Assembly (NCBI GenBank): GCA_040635515.1
Contig: JBEYHY010000003.1
Coordinates: forward strand, 372,001-436,000
Length of the DNA: 64,000 nt
Direction: 5' to 3'
DNA from: Prauserella_A sp040635515
GTDB taxonomy: Bacteria > Actinomycetota > Actinomycetes > Mycobacteriales > Pseudonocardiaceae
Below are positions 1-8,029 of this stretch, piece after piece. The notes below the pieces were generated by a model, which searched no databases, had not been told where the DNA came from, and saw only the letters and a list, made by a program, of their open reading frames with translations. Position 1 is the first letter of the stretch, and the number at the start of each line of letters is the position of its first letter. The translations under genes and the position numbers were made by a program.

Positions 1-1032
1 GAAGGGCTCGACAAGGCGGCGTGGCGCAGGGCGTGGCGTGCGGCCTCGGACACCGCGCCCTCCTGGTACGCGCAGCGTTCGGGACTTCCCGAGTACCGCG
101 CCGCCATCGCGGAGCACCTGTTGCGGCACCGCGGGCTCGACGCGGGTACCGAATCGGTGCTCGCGACGGGTGGGACGACGGCGGCCGTCATCGAACTCGC
201 CGCGGCCGTCCTGCGTCCCGGCGACCTCGTCGCCATCGAGGAACCCGGCTATCAGCGAGCGGTGCATGCCTTTCGCAGGGCGGGGATGCGGGTCGTCGGT
301 GTGTCCGTCGACGCGGAGGGCCTGCGGCCGGACACCGTGCCCGACGGCGTGAAGGCGGTGTACTGCTCGCCCGCGCACCAATATCCGATGGGCGGCAGGA
401 TGAGCGCGGCCCGCAGGGTCGAACTCGTCGAAAGGGCGCGCGCGGAGGACTTCCTCGTCATCGAGGACGACTACGACGGTGAGTTGCGTTACGACGTCGC
501 GCCGCTGCCGTTGCTGGCCGCGCTCGCTCCCGACGTCGTTGCCCACCTCGGCACCACGAGCAAGATCCTGACCCCGACGCTTGGCGCGGGCTGGATGGTG
601 GCACCTTCCCCGGTGACCTCGGCGGTGCTGGAGTACCGCGAGGTGACCGGGACGAGACCGTCGCACGCGGGGCAGCGGGTGCTCGTCGAGCTGGCGAGAC
701 ACGGTGATCTCGGCAGGCACCTGCGCAGGCTGCGCAGGGAACTCTCGGAGCGCAGGTCCATGCTTGTCGGCGCGTTCGGCAAGGCGGGAATCCCGGTGCT
801 CGGCGACGACGCGGGAGCGCATCTGGTCGTTCCGCTTCCCTCCGCGGAGGAGGAGAAGGAGCGGCTCGCGTCGGCGAAGCGCAGGGGATTGCTGCTGGAC
901 GGGCTCGGCAGGCACTTCGCCCGCATCCCGTCGACCTTCGGCGTCGCGGTCGGTTATGCGGGCTGTTCACGGGAGGCGCTGCGGGACTCGCTCGGGGTGC
1001 TCGTCGACGTGTTGCGCGTGAAGCCCCGGTAG
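1..1032 (+). CDS. MocR/PdxR-type transcriptional regulator, aminotransferase domain (5' end outside window)
   Basis: The reading frame is open from base 1, so the gene begins upstream and its N-terminal winged-helix (GntR) part is not visible. The visible 343 residues form a fold-type I PLP aminotransferase domain. The segment SGLPEYRAAIAEHL, the TGG of ATGGTTAAV, the DDYDGELRY motif and the SK of GTTSKILTPTLGAGW, whose lysine would bind PLP, are all typical of the MocR family. Members are regulators rather than enzymes and often control vitamin B6, GABA or amine genes; the target here is unknown. It ends 11 nt before ddl, so read-through into ddl is possible. A stand-alone aminotransferase is the alternative, as the DNA-binding part is out of view. 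Confidence 0.85.
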   Translation, partial: EGLDKAAWRRAWRAASDTAPSWYAQRSGLPEYRAAIAEHLLRHRGLDAGTESVLATGGTTAAVIELAAAVLRPGDLVAIEEPGYQRAVHAFRRAGMRVVGVSVDAEGLRPDTVPDGVKAVYCSPAHQYPMGGRMSAARRVELVERARAEDFLVIEDDYDGELRYDVAPLPLLAALAPDVVAHLGTTSKILTPTLGAGWMVAPSPVTSAVLEYREVTGTRPSHAGQRVLVELARHGDLGRHLRRLRRELSERRSMLVGAFGKAGIPVLGDDAGAHLVVPLPSAEEEKERLASAKRRGLLLDGLGRHFARIPSTFGVAVGYAGCSREALRDSLGVLVDVLRVKPR

Positions 1033-1043
1033 GGTGACCGGCC

Positions 1044-2141
1044 ATGAGTAGCCGCAAGACGCGAGTGGCCGTTGTGTTCGGTGGCCGCAGCACCGAGCAC
1101 ACCATCTCCTGTGTTTCCGCGGGTAGCGTGCTGGCGAACCTCGATCCCGAACGGTTCGAGATCGTGCCCATCGGCATCACGAGGGCCGGTGGGTGGGTGC
1201 TGGGTACGAGCGATCCCAAGGCGCTGGAAATCCGGGGCAGCGAGCTGCCGACGGTGGAAACGGGGCAGGCACTCGTGCTGGCCGGCGACCCGACGAGCAA
1301 CGGGGTCGTCAGCATCGAACCCGGCAGGGAAACCGAACTGCTCGGCACCGTCGACGTGGTGTTTCCCGTGCTGCACGGTGCTTTCGGCGAGGACGGCACC
1401 ATCCAGGGGCTGCTGGAGATGGCCGACATCCCCTATGTGGGTGCCGGTGTGCTCGCGAGCGCCGCGGCCATGGACAAGGAGTACGCCAAGAAGCTGCTCG
1501 CCGCGGAAGGTCTTCCCGTCGGCAGCTACGCGACCGTCCGGCGTGGACAATCCACACTGGACGAGGCGGACAGGGAGCGGCTGGGGCTGCCGGTGTTCGT
1601 CAAGCCGGCCAGGGCGGGCTCCTCGATCGGAATCAGCAAGGTGACCGCGTGGGAGCAACTCGGCGACGCGATCGCGCTGGCGAGGCAGACCGATCCCAAG
1701 GTGCTGGTCGAGGCCGCCGTCACCGGTCGCGAGGTCGAGTGCGGGGTGCTGGAGTTCCCTGACGGCAGGGTCGAGGCGTCGCTGCCCGCCGAGGTCAGGG
1801 TGCTCGCCGAAGGGGCCGACGCCTGGTACGACTTCGAGACCAAATACCTCGGCGAGGACGCCGAGCTGGACATCCCGGCCAAACTCGACGATTCCATCAT
1901 CGAGCGGCTGAGGGAGGCCGCGGTGCGGGCCTTCGGCGCGCTCGACTGCCAGGGACTGGCCAGGGTGGACTTCTTCGTCGGCGAAGGCGGGGAGTTGATC
2001 ATCAACGAGGTCAACACCATGCCCGGCTTCACGGCGACATCGGCCTACCCCAAGATGTGGGCCGTCACGGGCCTCGACTACCCGAGCCTGCTCTCCACGC
2101 TGGTCGAGACCGCGATCGCGAGGGGAACCGGCCTGCGCTGA
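1044..2141 (+). CDS. ddl: D-alanine--D-alanine ligase
   Basis: This 365-residue protein is the cytoplasmic ATP-grasp enzyme that joins two D-alanines for the peptidoglycan precursor. The N-terminal motif VFGGRSTEHTISC, the central GLPVFVKPARAGSSIGISKV and the C-terminal INEVNTMPGFTATSAYP are family hallmarks for substrate, ATP and metal binding. The ATG at 1044 follows a GGTGACC-type ribosome site. Length is normal for actinobacterial Ddl. The gene is followed by a strong hairpin and converges with the DUF3515 gene. Assignment is secure. Confidence 0.97.
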   Translation: MSSRKTRVAVVFGGRSTEHTISCVSAGSVLANLDPERFEIVPIGITRAGGWVLGTSDPKALEIRGSELPTVETGQALVLAGDPTSNGVVSIEPGRETELLGTVDVVFPVLHGAFGEDGTIQGLLEMADIPYVGAGVLASAAAMDKEYAKKLLAAEGLPVGSYATVRRGQSTLDEADRERLGLPVFVKPARAGSSIGISKVTAWEQLGDAIALARQTDPKVLVEAAVTGREVECGVLEFPDGRVEASLPAEVRVLAEGADAWYDFETKYLGEDAELDIPAKLDDSIIERLREAAVRAFGALDCQGLARVDFFVGEGGELIINEVNTMPGFTATSAYPKMWAVTGLDYPSLLSTLVETAIARGTGLR

Positions 2142-2153
2142 TCGGAACTGACC

Positions 2154-2207
2154 GGCAGCAAGGGAGCTGTGCTACCGCCGGATGCGGAGTAAAGCTCCCT
2201 TGCTGCC
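2154..2207 (+). terminator. 15-bp stem-loop between converging genes
   Basis: The arms GGCAGCAAGGGAGCT (2154-2168) and its exact complement (2193-2207) flank a 24-nt loop between ddl and the oppositely oriented DUF3515 gene. This is the right place for a bidirectional terminator, although no clear U-tract follows. The core GCAAGGGAGCT recurs in the hairpin at 54533-54583. Confidence 0.7.
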
Positions 2208-2224
2208 GCCTCCGGCGCCGCCGG

Positions 2225-2791
2225 TCATTCGAACCGGAGCGGCTCCTCGGGCAGTGTCGTGCCGACGACGTCGGAGATGCGCTGCAACGGGCCCGTCCCG
2301 GTACCGGGGGGCGTGGTCAGCGCGACGTAGACGGGCCGGTCGATCACGTACCAGGTCGCGGTGCCGTCCTCGGCGGGTACCTGGAGCCAGGTGACGTCGT
2401 TGATGACCCTCGTGTCGGAGGTCCTCGTCAGCTCGGGAGGGCGGTCGAGCCCGCACCGCAGCACGACGGGGTTGTCGAGGCCCCACGCCGCCGTCGCGGG
2501 CGGGGCGGGCTCGGCGAGTTCCCGCTTGGCGAGCCGCTCGCCTGCCGACTTGAGTTCGCCGGGCAGTTCGGCGAGCAGGGTGCCGCACTCGGGTGAACCG
2601 GCCTCCGGCGCCGGAATGGTCACGAGCGGGAGCGGACCCGGTTCGTCGGGCCGATTCTGAGCGGAAGGCGCGGCTGAATCGCCTTCGTCGCCGGAGGTCA
2701 GCCCCAAAAAGCCGACCACGACGGCCAGTCCGGCCGCGAGCGCGGCGGCGACGACGATCAGCACACGGGGCGGCGCACCGGTATCGGACAC
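2225..2791 (-). CDS. DUF3515-family membrane-anchored protein
   Basis: The 188-residue product has a single N-terminal hydrophobic segment (about residues 9-30, RVLIVVAAALAAGLAVVVGF), then a Pro/Glu-rich linker and an extracytoplasmic domain of about 130 residues with two cysteines (PECGTLLAEL and VVLRCGLDRPPEL). This layout and the position between ddl and thiL match the DUF3515 family of actinobacteria, where the M. tuberculosis homologue lies in the same place. Function is unknown; context suggests an envelope role. The start is a GTG and lacks a clear ribosome site, so it may shift by a few codons. Confidence 0.85.
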   Translation of the reverse strand: MSDTGAPPRVLIVVAAALAAGLAVVVGFLGLTSGDEGDSAAPSAQNRPDEPGPLPLVTIPAPEAGSPECGTLLAELPGELKSAGERLAKRELAEPAPPATAAWGLDNPVVLRCGLDRPPELTRTSDTRVINDVTWLQVPAEDGTATWYVIDRPVYVALTTPPGTGTGPLQRISDVVGTTLPEEPLRFE

Positions 2792-2811
2792 GCCGCCATG
2801 ACACCACAGGG

Positions 2812-3045
2812 TCAGAGATGAACCACGGGGCAGGTCAGGGTGCGCGTGATGCCGTCCACATTCTGCACGTTCGCGACGACGAGCTGACCGAGCTCGTCGA
2901 CGTTGTCCGCGGTGGCGCGCACGATCACGTCGTACGGCCCCGTGACATCCTCAGAGCTGGTCACGCCGGGAATTCCGGCGATCTCGGCGGCGACGGAAGC
3001 TGCCTTGCCTACCTCGGTCTGAATGAGGATGTATGCGTGGACCAC
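2812..3045 (-). CDS. Stand-alone Lrp/AsnC ligand-binding (RAM) domain protein
   Basis: The 77-residue product starts VHAYILIQTEVGKAASV and contains the GVTSSEDVTGPYDVIV strand-turn pattern of the RAM effector domain of Lrp/AsnC regulators. No DNA-binding helix-turn-helix is present, so this is a ligand-binding domain alone. The GTG at 3045 was chosen because GGAGG lies about 8 nt upstream; a longer frame upstream lacks such a site. It is divergent from thiL, and the shared intergenic region holds a perfect 20-bp palindrome. The ligand is probably an amino acid, but that is inference. Confidence 0.85.
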   Translation of the reverse strand: MVHAYILIQTEVGKAASVAAEIAGIPGVTSSEDVTGPYDVIVRATADNVDELGQLVVANVQNVDGITRTLTCPVVHL

Positions 3046-3119
3046 GGCGCGCCCCTCCGCGTAGTTGGCTGACTGAAGCTCAAGATAGGACCGTTGAAGC
3101 AACGTACCCCAGCTTTACG

Positions 3120-3139
3120 GTGCTCGGATATCCGAGCAC
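3120..3139. promoter_or_regulatory. Perfect 20-bp palindrome between divergent genes
   Basis: GTGCTCGGATATCCGAGCAC equals its own reverse complement over all 20 bases. It sits between the Lrp-like gene and thiL, 35 nt before the thiL start and 74 nt before the other. Placement and symmetry suit a dimeric repressor site. No known regulator motif was recognised. Confidence 0.4.
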
Positions 3140-3174
3140 GTCGATGGCACTTCAGTAAATGACCGGAGGTGTGT

Positions 3175-4173
3175 GTGGACGACCACGCGGCGGAAGAAGG
3201 AACGGCGAGAGGCTCCGCCGCCGAGGGCGGTGCCACGGTGGCCTCCGTCGGCGAGTTCGGGTTGATCAGGGAGGTGACCGAGGGCAGGACCCAGCCTTCG
3301 ACGACCCTGCTCGGCCCAGGCGACGACGCCGCCGTGGTCGCGGCGCCCGATGGCAGGGTCGTCGTGTCGACGGACGTGCTGGTGCAGGGGGTGCACTTCC
3401 GGCTCGACTGGTCGAGCGCGGAGCAGGTCGGCCGCAAGGCCGTCGCGGTCAATCTCGCCGACATCGCGGCCATGGGCGCCGTGCCGACGTCGGTGGTCGT
3501 CGGCCTCGCGTGTCCTTCGGACACGAAGGCCGCGCTGGTGAACGAACTGGTCGACGGGATCGCGGCCGAGGCGGAGCGGGCGAGGGTCGGCCTCGTCGGC
3601 GGCGACATGGTCACGTCGGAGCAGTTCGTGATCAGCATCACCGCGCTCGGCGACCTCGGCGGCAGGGCTCCGGTCACGCGTTCCGGCGCCCGCCCTGGCG
3701 ACGTGGTCGCGGTGTGCGGGCGGCTCGGCTGGGCGGCGGCGGGCCTCGCCGTGCTCGGCAGGGGATTCCGTTCCCCGGTCGGCGTCGTCAACGCGCAACG
3801 CTTCCCGGAACCGCCGTACGCGGCGGGGCCGGCCGCGGCGATCGCGGGCGCCACGGCCATGATCGACGTATCGGACGGACTGCTCGCCGACCTCGGCCAC
3901 CTCGCGGAGTCCTCGCGCGTCGGCATCGATGTGCACACCGACCGGCTGCCCGTTCCGAGGAAACTCACCGACGTCGGTTCCGCGCTCGGCGCCGATCCGA
4001 TGCGGTGGATCCTCACCGGTGGTGAGGATCACGCGCTCGCCGCGACCTTCCCCTCGTTCACCGATCTGCCGGAAGGCTGGCAGCGTATCGGCGACGTGTT
4101 GATGCCCGACACGGGGATCACGGTCGACGGTGCGCCCTACGAACAGGAAACGGGCTGGGAGCATTGGCGCTGA
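3175..4173 (+). CDS. thiL: Thiamine-monophosphate kinase
   Basis: ThiL phosphorylates thiamine monophosphate to the active cofactor thiamine diphosphate. The 332-residue product shows LGPGDDAAVV, STDVLVQGVHFRLDW and NLADIAAMGAVPTSVVVGLA, the Asp-rich ATP/Mg motifs of the PurM-like ThiL fold, and GGEDHALAAT near the C-terminus. The GTG at 3175 lies 6 nt after GGAGG; a second GTG at 3169 is too close to that site. The acetyltransferase gene begins 9 nt after the stop, so the two are probably co-transcribed. Confidence 0.95.
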   Translation: MDDHAAEEGTARGSAAEGGATVASVGEFGLIREVTEGRTQPSTTLLGPGDDAAVVAAPDGRVVVSTDVLVQGVHFRLDWSSAEQVGRKAVAVNLADIAAMGAVPTSVVVGLACPSDTKAALVNELVDGIAAEAERARVGLVGGDMVTSEQFVISITALGDLGGRAPVTRSGARPGDVVAVCGRLGWAAAGLAVLGRGFRSPVGVVNAQRFPEPPYAAGPAAAIAGATAMIDVSDGLLADLGHLAESSRVGIDVHTDRLPVPRKLTDVGSALGADPMRWILTGGEDHALAATFPSFTDLPEGWQRIGDVLMPDTGITVDGAPYEQETGWEHWR

Positions 4174-4182
4174 TCGGGTTTG

Positions 4183-4680
4183 ATGGAACCCGTGGACATC
4201 CGCGTTCTCGCCTTCGATCACCCCGACTCCGTGAAGCTCATCGACCTGGTGCAGCAGGAGTACGTGACGCGCTACGGCGATCCTGACGTGACACCCGTCG
4301 ATCCGGCCGAATTCGCGGCCCCGCACGGGATCTTCCTCGTCGGCTACCTCGACGACGTCCCGGTCGCGTGTGGCGGCTGGCGAGCACACGACGGTCCCGC
4401 GCCCGAGTTCCGGCGGGGCGATGCCGAACTCAAGCGGATGTTCGTCACGCTTCCCGCGCGGGGCAAGGGGTTCGCCCGCGTGATGCTCGCCGAGCTCGAA
4501 CGCACGGCGCTGGAGGCGGGGCGGAGGCGATGTGTGCTGGAGACCGGCACCGAACAGCCAGAAGCCATCGCGCTGTACCGTTCCTCGGGCTACACCGACA
4601 TCCCCAAGTTCGGTGTCTACAAGCACACGGCGGAAAGCCTGTGCCTCGCGAAGGAGTTCGGCGCGGCACTGCGGCGGTGA
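4183..4680 (+). CDS. GNAT-family N-acetyltransferase
   Basis: The 165-residue product has the GNAT order: an N-terminal substrate part, the strand ending GGWRAHD, the acetyl-CoA loop RGKGFARVML, and the terminal pattern AIALYRSSGYTDI. The substrate is unknown. In actinobacteria a GNAT gene often sits between thiL and ung. The ATG at 4183 has a weak ribosome site and a GTG at 4192 is an alternative. The stop overlaps an ATG (TGATG) that would only add eight residues to the next gene. Confidence 0.85.
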   Translation: MEPVDIRVLAFDHPDSVKLIDLVQQEYVTRYGDPDVTPVDPAEFAAPHGIFLVGYLDDVPVACGGWRAHDGPAPEFRRGDAELKRMFVTLPARGKGFARVMLAELERTALEAGRRRCVLETGTEQPEAIALYRSSGYTDIPKFGVYKHTAESLCLAKEFGAALRR

Positions 4681-4703
4681 TGAGGAAAGGACGGCTACCG
4701 GCG

Positions 4704-5225
4704 ATGCCGATCTACGCACTCGGAGACCTGGAACCGGCCATCCATCCCGACGCCTATGTCCATCCCGACGCGACGGTGATCGGCGATGTCCGGATCGGCC
4801 CGAATGCCTCGGTGTGGCCGCAGACCGTGCTGCGCGGCGACAACGGCTACATCGAACTGGGCGCCAGGTCCAACATCCAGGACGGCTGCGTCGTGCACTG
4901 CACCCGCGCCGACCCGACGGTTCTCGGTCCCGATTCGGCCATCGGGCACGCCGTGCACGTCGAGGGCGCCCGCATCGGAACCAACTGCCTCATCGCCTCC
5001 GGTTCCGTCGTGCTCAACGGAAGCGTCATCGAGGACGGCGGCATGGTCGGCGCCGGAGCCGTGCTGTCCTACAACGGGCACGTGCCTTCGGGGCACATCG
5101 CGCTGGGAGTTCCGGCCAGGATCAGGGAGAACACGTCGTTCGGCGCCGAGCAGATCGCCCGCGTCGTCGAGAGCTACGTCGGCCGCGCCGCCAGGTTCAA
5201 GAAGGAACTGCGCAGGCTGGATTGA
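4704..5225 (+). CDS. Gamma-carbonic anhydrase-like hexapeptide-repeat protein
   Basis: The 173-residue protein is a left-handed beta-helix built from hexapeptide turns such as ATVIGDVRIGPNASVWP, and carries the family signatures LRGDNGYIELG and NIQDGCVVHC. Two histidines that would bind zinc are in VVHCT and IGHAVHVEG. Relatives (YrdA/PaaY type) include carbonic anhydrases and thioesterase-like proteins, so enzymatic activity is not certain. The start MPIYALGD at 4704 is favoured over an upstream ATG at 4680 that overlaps the previous stop. The stop codon is the first of three LD-stop units in a 12-nt tandem repeat. Confidence 0.88.
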   Translation: MPIYALGDLEPAIHPDAYVHPDATVIGDVRIGPNASVWPQTVLRGDNGYIELGARSNIQDGCVVHCTRADPTVLGPDSAIGHAVHVEGARIGTNCLIASGSVVLNGSVIEDGGMVGAGAVLSYNGHVPSGHIALGVPARIRENTSFGAEQIARVVESYVGRAARFKKELRRLD

Positions 5226-5252
5226 ACTCTGGATTGAGCGCTGGATTGAACT
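5217..5252 (+). repeat. Three 12-nt tandem units across a stop codon
   Basis: The units CTGGATTGAACT, CTGGATTGAGCG and CTGGATTGAACT follow each other without a gap. Because the unit is 12 nt, each repeats Leu-Asp-stop in the frame of the carbonic anhydrase-like gene, so the true stop is backed up twice. Confidence 0.85.
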
Positions 5253-5301
5253 CACGGGTGGGGGATATCGGCGAACGCGCCGACCGCTAGGCTCGCTTGC
5301 C

Positions 5302-5979
5302 GTGACCGCACGACCGCTGACCGACATCATCGAGGCGGGCTGGGCACGCGCCCTCGCGCCCGTCGAGGACAAGATCGCCGCGATGGGCGAGTTCCTGCGT
5401 GCCGAGGTGGCGGCGGGAAGGAAGTACCTGCCAGCCGGTGACCACATCCTGCGTGCGTTCACGCAGCCGTTCGCGGGCGTCCGCGTGCTCATCGTCGGCC
5501 AGGATCCCTACCCGACACCGGGGCACCCGATCGGCCTCTCCTTCGCCGTCGCCCCCGATGTCAGGCCGCTGCCCAAGAGCCTGATCAACATCTACAAGGA
5601 GTACTGCGACGACCTCGGTCATCCGGCTCCGTCCAACGGCGACCTGACTCCGTGGACGGAACAGGGCGTCGTGCTGCTCAACAGGGCGCTGACCGTCGCG
5701 CCGGGACGGCCCAACTCACACCAGGGCAAGGGCTGGGAGGAGATCACCGAGCAGGCCATCCGCGCGCTCGCCGCGAGGGACGAGCCCATGGTGGCCATCC
5801 TGTGGGGCAGCAACGCGCGCAAGCTCAAGCCGCTGCTGGGTGATGTGCCCAGCGTCGAATCGGTACACCCGAGCCCTCTTTCGGCGCGCAACGGGTTCTT
5901 CGGCTCCCGCCCGTTCAGCAAGGTCAACGCGCTGCTCGAACAGCAGGGCGCCGCCCCCATCGACTGGAAACTTCCCTAA
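5302..5979 (+). CDS. ung: Uracil-DNA glycosylase, family 1
   Basis: Ung removes uracil from DNA in base-excision repair. The 225-residue product contains IVGQDPYPTPGHPIGLSF, with the catalytic aspartate at about residue 68, WGSNARK, and HPSPLSARNGFFGSRPFS, with the catalytic histidine and the DNA-intercalation loop. The length is normal. The GTG at 5302 was chosen because the family begins shortly before DIIEAGW. It converges with rpmB across a 15-bp hairpin. Confidence 0.97.
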   Translation: MTARPLTDIIEAGWARALAPVEDKIAAMGEFLRAEVAAGRKYLPAGDHILRAFTQPFAGVRVLIVGQDPYPTPGHPIGLSFAVAPDVRPLPKSLINIYKEYCDDLGHPAPSNGDLTPWTEQGVVLLNRALTVAPGRPNSHQGKGWEEITEQAIRALAARDEPMVAILWGSNARKLKPLLGDVPSVESVHPSPLSARNGFFGSRPFSKVNALLEQQGAAPIDWKLP

Positions 5980-6032
5980 AACCGTTCAGGTGGCTTGGGT
6001 GCCAGTAGCGGAACCTGAGGACGCGCACAGCG

Positions 6033-6065
6033 GAAGGCCCGGTGGACGATGTCCACCGGGCCTTC
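6033..6065. terminator. 15-bp stem-loop between ung and rpmB
   Basis: GAAGGCCCGGTGGAC (6033-6047) and its exact complement (6051-6065) close a 3-nt loop. It lies between two converging genes and probably terminates both. Confidence 0.8.
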
Positions 6066-6097
6066 GCGCGAAATACTTGGGCGTCTGCCCGAACGAT

Positions 6098-6289
6098 TCA
6101 GCCCCTGACGACCTTGCCGGCCTTGAGGCAGGAGGTGCACACGTTCAGGCGCTTCTTCTGGGAAAGCCCGATCTTGGCGTGCACGGTCTGGATGTTCGGG
6201 TTCCACCGGCGGTTGGTACGCCGGTGAGAGTGCGAGACCGACTTGCCGAAGCCCGGCCCCTTGCCACAGACGTCGCACACGGCAGCCAC
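6098..6289 (-). CDS. rpmB: 50S ribosomal protein L28 (zinc-ribbon type)
   Basis: The 63-residue product starts AAVCDVCGKGPGFG and includes SHSHRRTNRRWNPNIQ, the L28 signature. Two CxxC pairs (CDVC and CTSC) mark the zinc-binding form; actinobacteria often keep a second, cysteine-free copy elsewhere that is used under zinc limitation. The GTG at 6289 has GAGGAG 8 nt upstream. The gene is divergent from the DAK2-recG pair. Confidence 0.97.
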   Translation of the reverse strand: MAAVCDVCGKGPGFGKSVSHSHRRTNRRWNPNIQTVHAKIGLSQKKRLNVCTSCLKAGKVVRG

Positions 6290-6448
6290 GTCGAACACTC
6301 CTCGAAGATTGGGGTACAAGAACCCGCCCGGAAGGTTCACCGGGCAACTCGACCAGGGTAGCCGGTGCGTTCCCGGCTTTCGCATCCGGGTCGCTACCCT
6401 CGCGGACAACCCTTGACGGTCGACCCCCGGAGCGGAGAAGGATACGCG

Positions 6449-8029
6449 GTGCTGGCCTTGGACGTGGTCGCGGTGCGGGCGTGGGCCGCAGCGTGCGTGC
6501 GGAGCCTGAGCGCCCTGCGGGCCGATATCGACGGCATCAACGTCTATCCCGTCGCCGACTCCGACACCGGCTCGAATCTGCTGCACACGCTCACCGCCGC
6601 GAACACCGCGCTCGCACGGGCACAGGGCGTCGAGTCCGCCGGTGCGGCCCTGCGGGTGCTCGCGGGGGGCGCCGTCGCCGAGGCGCGGGGCAACTCCGGC
6701 GTCATCATGTCCCAGGTGTTGCGAGGGTTCGCCGAGTCGGCGGGCGAGGTCGCCGAGGTCGACGGGGTTCGGCTGGCCGATGCCCTCCGCGCGGCGGACC
6801 GGCTCGCGACGAGCGCCGTGGCCCGCCCCGTGGCGGGGACCATGCTCAGTGTCCTGCACGCCGTCGCCGCCGCGGCGGGTGAGGGAACGGTCACCGAGGT
6901 GGCCACCTCCGCCGCCGCGACCGCGGCCGGTGCGCTGGAGGAGACCCCGCATCAGCTCGCCGTGCTCGCGAGGGCCGGTGTCGTCGACGCGGGCGGCAGA
7001 GGGCTCGTCGCCGTGCTCGACGCGCTGGTGGGCGTCGTGACCGGAGTGGAACACCAGCCGGGGCACGCGGTCCAGGCCCACGCGCCTTCGTCGCCGAAAC
7101 CGGTGGCCTGGGAGGTCATGTACCTGCTCGCCGACGCGCGGGAGGACGCGCTGCCCTCGCTGCGCAAGGCCTTGTCGGGACTCGGTGACAGCGTCACCGT
7201 CGCAGGCGACGGTGGTGGTAACCACGCGGTCCACGTGCACTGCGCCGACATCGGGGCCGCGCTTGAGGCGGGGCTCCTGCACGGCAGGCCGCACTCCGTG
7301 CGGGTCGAGCCGCTCATGACACCCGCGCCGGAGGACACGGCGCTCGCCGCGGGGGAGCGCGCGGTCGTCGCCGTCGTGCATGGTGATGGGGTCGCGGATC
7401 TGATCGACGGCGAGGGCGGTGACGGTGTCGCCGTGCTGCGGCTGGCGGCGGGAGAGCGGCCGGAGGCCGAGGAGCTGATCGGGCTCATCACCGAGACCGC
7501 CGCGTCGCACGTCACGGTCCTGCCGGGCGGGGTCGAGCTGACCGCGGCTGCCGAGCGGATCGCGGGCCACCCCACGCTGGACGGCAAGGACGTCGTCGTG
7601 GTGCCGTGCGCCTCGCCCGTGCAGGTGCTCTCCGCGCTGGCCGTGCACGACCCCGGGCGCAAGGCGGGCGCCGACGTCGTCGCGATGGCCGAGGCCGCCG
7701 CCGCGACGAGGCGGGGTGATCTCGTTGTGGCACAAGAGGAATCCATCACCTGGGTGGGCAGGGCGCAGGCCGGTGACCTCGTCGGGCTCGTCGACGGCGA
7801 GGTGGTGCTGATCGAGCGGGCCACGCGCGTCGCGGAGGCGGCAGGCACCGTGCTCGAACGGATGCTGGCGGTCGGCGGGGAACTGGTCACGCTGCTCACC
7901 GGTGCCGGGGCTCCGGCCGGCATCGAGGAGTCCGTCGCCGCGCACCTGCGGGCCGTGCACCCCGAGGTCGAACTGGTGTGCTATTCCGGTGGGCAGACCG
8001 ACGCGCTGTTGCTGATGGGGGTCGAGTGA
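6449..8029 (+). CDS. DAK2-domain protein (FakA-like)
   Basis: The 526-residue protein has an N-terminal DAK2 kinase-like domain (to about residue 195), including INVYPVADSDTGSNLLHT and RGNSGVIMSQVLRGFAE, followed by a long alanine-rich C-terminal FakA-type domain. FakA phosphorylates fatty acids delivered by a DegV-family protein. The usual DGDTGTN metal motif is altered to DSDTGSN, but the aspartates remain. No DegV gene is nearby. The GTG at 6449 has GGAGAAGG 8 nt upstream. Its stop overlaps the recG start as GTGA, so translation is coupled; the same pairing occurs in M. tuberculosis. Confidence 0.85.
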   Translation: MLALDVVAVRAWAAACVRSLSALRADIDGINVYPVADSDTGSNLLHTLTAANTALARAQGVESAGAALRVLAGGAVAEARGNSGVIMSQVLRGFAESAGEVAEVDGVRLADALRAADRLATSAVARPVAGTMLSVLHAVAAAAGEGTVTEVATSAAATAAGALEETPHQLAVLARAGVVDAGGRGLVAVLDALVGVVTGVEHQPGHAVQAHAPSSPKPVAWEVMYLLADAREDALPSLRKALSGLGDSVTVAGDGGGNHAVHVHCADIGAALEAGLLHGRPHSVRVEPLMTPAPEDTALAAGERAVVAVVHGDGVADLIDGEGGDGVAVLRLAAGERPEAEELIGLITETAASHVTVLPGGVELTAAAERIAGHPTLDGKDVVVVPCASPVQVLSALAVHDPGRKAGADVVAMAEAAAATRRGDLVVAQEESITWVGRAQAGDLVGLVDGEVVLIERATRVAEAAGTVLERMLAVGGELVTLLTGAGAPAGIEESVAAHLRAVHPEVELVCYSGGQTDALLLMGVE

